Notes under the pieces: model-generated
The model's input: only the letters and a program-made list of their open reading frames with translations
Told to the model about the DNA's origin: nothing
The model's database searches: none
Made by a program: the position numbers and the translations under genes
Shown: positions 58,501 through 64,000 of the stretch, piece after piece
Position numbering within the stretch: the stretch's first letter is position 1
How the letters are laid out: each line of letters begins with the position of its first letter
From: Arthonia radiata
Lineage: Eukaryota > Ascomycota > Arthoniomycetes > Arthoniales > Arthoniaceae
Reading direction: 5' to 3'
NCBI GenBank assembly: GCA_002989075.1
Contig: PSQN01000003.1
Coordinates: 1,678,340-1,742,339, forward strand
DNA length: 64,000 nucleotides

Positions 58501-60916
58501 TCTTAGTAATTAACTAAATACTTATCGTCGTATAGAATCGTTAGCATACAGTTATCTTTTATTTATACTTGCGTATAGCTAGCTATAGATAAAATACTGC
58601 AATAGACTTCTCTTGTAGAATATCTAAGTATTAGAGTATAGTAATACTAACTCGTATAAGTTCTTTATTGCGCTTCTTATCTTTACTACTAAAAATAGCT
58701 TATAAGGTATTTATTCTATAGAACGACTCTTATTAAGAGTATTTATACTTAGTAAAAAGAAGTTTCTTAGTTCTCTAATTTACTTTTAAGTTATATTATT
58801 GTAACTAAGGTATACCTAGTACCGTACGATACTAATCAATATTTATAATATTATAGGTAATTTCTTTCTAATAGCTCCTAATAGTTATACTTATTAGTAA
58901 AGTTTTGTAGTTAACTCTTTTTTCTGCTTCTTAAAATTTAGACAGTATATAAGATAATTTCTTCTTATATATTCTTATTTGACACTTCTCGATATAGCGT
59001 ATTAAGATAAAGTTGCCTGTTACGTCTAAATTAATTATAATATTAATATTTCTGTTGTTTACTGTTATCCGAGTATATAAATGTATTCTGTAGATAGCCT
59101 AGCTCGTATAGAACTAGACCTTTAGAGGGTTTAACTGTTAAACGGGCCGAGACTGCTGCTCTTAAAGTAGTCGGCTTAGTCTTTTCTCTGCTAATTATAT
59201 ACGTTCTAAAGTATCTTAGATACTAAAACCTATTGTTAGTTAATTTATTATAAGAATTCTTATATAAGGTGTTCTAGTACTACTTTTATTATAACGTCTA
59301 GTTTATTGTTTACGATCTCTGCTTTAATTATATAACTATTGCTAGTTAAAACTTATTATATCTATAGATTATATATTATTAGTTAAAGATATTAGTACTA
59401 ACTATATAATTCTAAACCTCTAATAAGATAGTTTACTAGTTGTTATAGGCGTAAGTAAATATATTTTAAAATATTGTTAATATCTTTATTAGCGCTTAAC
59501 TTTCTATTGTAGAAGGCTAACTAATAAAGTCTCTATATTATTTCTCTTAACGAATTAGAGTTTGTTCTTCTTAGTTAGTATCGCCCTTAAGAAAAAACTT
59601 TGTACTATTAGAATCTATTTTTTTGTCTTTGAGTTATTATCTTACCTATAACGTATCGTAGAGGCTATCTTACTTAGCTTCTACAGTCTATTCTTTCTTA
59701 AATTTTCCTTAGGTTTCTAAGTAAGGTAACCTAAGTCGTCCTTAGATAAGGTCTAGTTTTTATATTGAACCTTGTTTTAGAAATATTAATTTCTTCAGCT
59801 ACTATTCTAATCCCGACTTATTAGATTTATAGATTGTATAATCGTTATTATAGTACGCGGTCTAGAATAGTATTTTATATAGTATAACGGTACTCTATAC
59901 TTAATACCTTAGAATAGTACGGTTAATATTATTTTAGTTCTATAGGTTTTGTTGTTCCTGTCTTCTTTATCGTTCCTTTGTTTTCTTCTATAACTTACTA
60001 TCTGTATTCCAGTTCTTATATAAATTCAACAAGTTTAGATTATTATACTCTCTATTAGAGGTAACCTAGTAAGTATCCTCTTAGTTATAGAAGGTACTCT
60101 AATAGATATCTTTCTGTTTCTCTATTAGCCCGGTAACATACTTATACTAGTTCTAACTAATCTTTAATAAGAGTCTTAATCCTTAAAGCGAACAACCCTC
60201 GGTTAGGTCTATACCTTAGCGATCAACAAAGATAGCTAATAAGTTTATTGCTTTATTACGGCTATCGTTTACCTATATCTAAGTAGTTATATTGAACTAT
60301 TGTTGCGGAGAGCAGGATTTTTAGAATCGATTGTTGTACTTGCCTCGGCTAGTACCGTTAAACTATTGTTTCTTAGAACAGTATTTCTTAACTTAATACT
60401 CTAGTTTTCTGTAATATAAGTATAGCTTGTTCTTTATTCTATATTCTTGTTTCTAGTTATTTAGTTTTCTACAGAGTTTTATAAAGTCTAATTTTATTAA
60501 ATTACCCCGGTTCTGTTGTAAGTTATATTCACTTTAAGTTTAGGCGAGCTTATCTAAATTAGCTCCTTTCTTTTTTAACTAGCGTTTAAAGTTGCTGTTA
60601 TCGATTTCCTTAACTCGTTCTATAAACTTTTTTAGTTTAGTAAACTTTTCTCCGCGAATATAGATAATTTCCTTAATATAGTCCTATAGGCCTTTATAAA
60701 AGATATCGACTAAGGGTTCTTTATTCTATTCGGTTTAGTTAGCGTACTGCAGGAACTTAGCGGCGTACCGGCTAGCTGGTTTTATCTAGCGGAGTACCTT
60801 AAGTTTATATACAGTAGTACGTTTAGAGTTGGTATCTCTATATATCTATTAGAGTTTTTACTAAAACGCAGTAAAACTAGAGAAGAGCTTATCTGTCTTC
60901 TTCTATTGTTTATTAG

Positions 60917-61198
60917 TATAAGAGGGCAAACTAATGATAGTAGGGACGCAATATTAAGAGCTCTATTTAATTGTAGATATAAAGAGAATTAGATATAGAA
61001 CAAGAACAAGAGGTCGGGCGATGCCCCTATATATATTAAGAGGATCTAAATTACCTAATAGATACACTAAACTAGAAACAAAAAAGCTAGGGGCAATAGT
61101 GCGGTTGAGATGTATCGAGAACGTTGGTCGGAAATTACAATAATGCGCTAAGCGCTTAGAGACCCAGCGCTCGGAGGGCCTGGGACAGGTTTATAACA
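60917..61198 (-). repeat. Coding-sense 3' LTR of Gypsy 3
   Basis: 282 bp, bounded on the left by the loss of Gypsy 2 homology and on the right by TTATAACA before the purine-rich AAGGAAGAC (minus strand). The partner LTR is not in the window, so the boundaries are inferred. Confidence 0.65.
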
Positions 61199-64000
61199 GT
61201 AGGTCTTCCTTAACGAAGGCGAGCACCTACGAGCTAACTAAGGTATTAATTTAATAGAACCGGGACGTTAGGGATACTTAATATAAAATTGAGCTACGGC
61301 TTTAAGCTCGTCGACGAGTATCTATAGTTCTTAGGTTTGCTCGTCGGTATCCTAGTAGACTAAATACTAGAGCATACTACGGCGGAGACGAGAGTCAAGG
61401 ATATCCTTAACGTACTACTTCTGTTTGCTATCTTTAACAACGATTGACGGACGTGGTTCGATGTGTTGACTAGAGAGCGGATCGATAGGTGCTGGTCGGA
61501 GCTTAAACGGATAAAAAACTGGATGACACTGTATTGTCGGTGAAAGAGACAGATAGTAAGCGTAGAGACTAACAACCTTCTTTAAAACGAAGAGGCCTTC
61601 CTAGGAGCGTAACAGCTTCTTGCTAGAGCGTGTAGTACTAAGGTCTTTAGTACTAATAAAAATACGGTCACTAACTTGGTACCGAGGATATAGATCGTGG
61701 GAGCGGTTTGCGTATTCTTCTTGCTTATACTGAGCGAATTTTATAAGTTTGCGATATTTGTTAACGATTTAGTTTATCTTGACAGCAAACTTGTCGGCGG
61801 AGACTTAATTACGGAGCTGACTTGAGAATAGATTATCTTGAGGAGTATAAGGAGGTTTAAAAGAAATACAAGGGTAATAGCCTAAGTTTATAAAGAACGG
61901 AGTATAGCTAGTCGTAGCGCTTTAGTAATTGTTGGCAGCAAACTTAGCTATTGGGAGCCAGGCAGCCTAGTCGTTTTGTAGGTAATCGACGTAGGCACGG
62001 AGATAACGTTTAAGACTACTATTAGTGTTCTCTGTTTAACTATTAGTCTAGAGATAGTACGCTGTAGAAAACTTGTTAATTAATTCTAAACGCTAGGTTA
62101 GTCGGCGCTAGAAGGTAAAGATAAACTGTGTGCCTCGATTAGATACAATAGAACTTAGAAGACCGTAAAGCTTAAAAATGTGGGCTAGAAAGAGATCTGC
62201 GACGGCTTCTGCTAACATATCCTTGTAGGGAATAAAGTGTTTTATCTTAGTAAGTCTGTTAACGACTACCAAGCAGTTATAAACCTTAGATAAGCTAGAT
62301 AAGGGGCAAGAACTAGGAAGCTAAACGATAAAATCTATAGAAATGTCTTTCTATCGTTGTTAAGGAACCGAAAGGGGGTGGAGCTAACTATACTAACGTT
62401 AAAGCGATAACTTGGTTCGAATATAGGTATAGTAATTGCGCACAAAACGCTTAACCGCTAGGTAGATGCTAGACTACTAGAAAGAATAACGGAGGAGACT
62501 CGAAAGCTAGGCGGAACCAGGATAACCGGAGGTAGGACAGATGTAAGCACTTTTTAGTAAGTATAGGCGAAGCTTATTGTTGTTTAGAACTACTTAACAA
62601 TCGTAGTGGTAAACGATATTGCCTTAAATAGAATAGATAGAGAGATCGATGTCTTTGCGGCGGACAGTACTAGAAAGCTTAAGATTATAGAGGAGTTGTT
62701 TGTATTAAGGATTATTTCGACGGGAGTTAGTTTAGAGCTGTATAATCTTGAAATCTTGTTTTTTGAGATTGAGGGTAGTTAACTGAGAAACAGGAACTGG
62801 AGGATCGCTAGAAAGCGGCGGACTTAGACTATTTATTAGGATTTAAGGAACGGATGTCGAAGACTAGACACGAATTTCTAGAATACTTGGAGCGGGAGCG
62901 GGACTTAGACTTGAACGCTGACTTTGACTAGAAATTAGAGCCGCTTAACGGCTTAACTGAGGAGGTATAGACCAGAACTACGACTAAGAACTTGACTAAT
63001 GATTTCTTAGAGATCGACGGAGAGCGTTGACTAGAGCTGGAGCAGGACTAGGGCTACTATAGTTTAGAGGTTTGTTAATAACTTCTAAATTGTGCGTGTG
63101 CTGTAGCTTAATAAGTACCTGTTGTTGGTAAGCTGTCCTTAGGTCTAGAGCTATATCTCCCTCTTTCTTAGGGAGATTACTAAATCGACGAGTAAGACTA
63201 TCAGGCTTTTTATCTTTTTTACCAGAACGATAGGCTAACTAGAAATCAAAACGAGATAGAAATTCAGCCCAGCGGGCTTAACAACGGGAGAGATTCTTAG
63301 TAGTTATAAACCACTCTAGGTTTTTATAATCAGTAATTACCTAGATTAGATATAGTAAGTCCTCAAGCTCTGGTCGCCATTCTTCGAAAGACTTAACAAT
63401 CGCTAACAATTCTTTGTCGTAGATCTTATAATTGTACTTAGCGGGCAACATCTTTTGGGAGAAGAATGCGACGGGGTAGAGAACACCGTTGTCGTTGTAC
63501 TAAGACAGTACTTCAGCATTGACCTAATCTAAAGAATCTATTTTAACGATAATTAATTTTTTTGGATCGAAATGGGCAAAAACAGGACCTTTAGTAAACA
63601 TTAACTTAAGTTTCTTAAACGTAGACTAACATTGTAAAGACTAGAAGAATATTTTACCCTTGCGCGTAAGCTTAGTAAGCGGAGCAGCGATTCTTAAAAA
63701 TCTAAGAATAAAACGACGATAAAAGTTAGCAAAGCCTAAGAAACTTTAAACGTCTTTAATAGAACGGAGTTGGGGCTAGTTAACAATAGTCTTAATCTTC
63801 TTAAAATCTATTTGAATGCCCTTAGTAGTAATAATAAGTCTTAAGTACTTAGTTTCCTAGACTACAAATTTATACTTCTTAAGGTCGCATTGTAAGCTAG
63901 CCTTGTTAAGCTTCTCTAAAACTTACTTAATGTGTTTCTAATAGGATTTCTTGTTCTAAGAGTAGATTAGAACATTATTTAGGTAAGCAGTATAAAAGTT
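60917..64000 (-). mobile_element. Gypsy 3, partial, inserted in Gypsy 2
   Basis: An LTR-like block at 60917-61198 reads TGTTATAAACC on the minus strand. From there to the window end the minus strand carries a Gypsy pol: integrase across about 61900-62700, RNase H near 63400-63240 with [19 protein letters not shown], and reverse transcriptase reaching the window edge. It has much less RIP change than Gypsy 2 and retains GC, so it is younger, though still broken. The right end and the second target-duplication copy are outside the window. Confidence 0.82.

Larger units (their letters stand above)
54525..60916 (-). mobile_element. Gypsy 2, related to Gypsy 1, split by Gypsy 3
   Basis: The coding-sense 3' LTR at 54525-54994 shares its first roughly 270 bases with the Gypsy 1 LTR but has a different remainder. 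From 55000 to 60916 the sequence parallels Gypsy 1 41050-46675 on the minus strand in the same order: integrase end, RNase H, reverse transcriptase, protease, gag. A polypurine AAAGAGGGGACC precedes the LTR on the minus strand. It is more heavily mutated than Gypsy 1, broken at many places and older. Homology stops at 60916, where Gypsy 3 begins; the rest should lie beyond the window. Confidence 0.88.

Overview
The window looks like nuclear DNA of a filamentous ascomycete (Pezizomycotina; probably a Dothideomycete, but the lineage is inferred). It alternates sharply between two kinds of sequence. Gene-bearing DNA of balanced composition carries short GT-AG introns of about 45-190 bp. Long AT-rich blocks are full of TpA and almost free of CpA and TpG, the known signature of repeat-induced point mutation (RIP). 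No tRNA, rRNA or CRISPR was seen.

Layout. 1-2770: RIP-degraded DNA holding a solo LTR with its target duplication. 2771-22300: gene island with a truncated SDR pseudogene abutting the 3' half of a dead reducing polyketide synthase, an orphan three-exon gene, a Fot1/pogo DNA transposon with 169-bp inverted repeats, a LURP-one/tubby-like gene, two tandem paralogous secreted-protein genes, a rhodopsin-domain membrane protein gene, and a diverged ~200-bp repeat array. 22300-34950: RIP block containing a Gypsy fossil between 176-bp LTRs and an 18-copy 9-bp minisatellite. 34950-39300: small gene island with a zinc-motif protein gene (two homopolymer frame breaks) and SUA5/YrdC, an essential tRNA-modification gene. 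39300-52212: a nest three levels deep, with a Gypsy element inside a Copia element inside a 375-bp TG...CA element, each level with its own 5-bp target duplication. 52212-52880: sliver of ordinary DNA with a probable orphan exon. 52883-64000: a second solo LTR of the same family as the first, RIP DNA, then a Gypsy element interrupted by a third, fresher Gypsy that runs off the window.

How it fits together. The genes do not form one pathway; they are housekeeping and accessory genes stranded between transposon graveyards. The most interesting signals are the secreted paralog pair (same signal-peptide junction, cysteine pattern and intron phases), an antisense zinc-motif/coiled-coil reading frame shared by two Gypsy elements, and the unusual 375-bp element with interleaved inverted repeats. 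Exon models below were built by hand from splice consensus, reading phase and paralog comparison; they have not been tested against transcripts.
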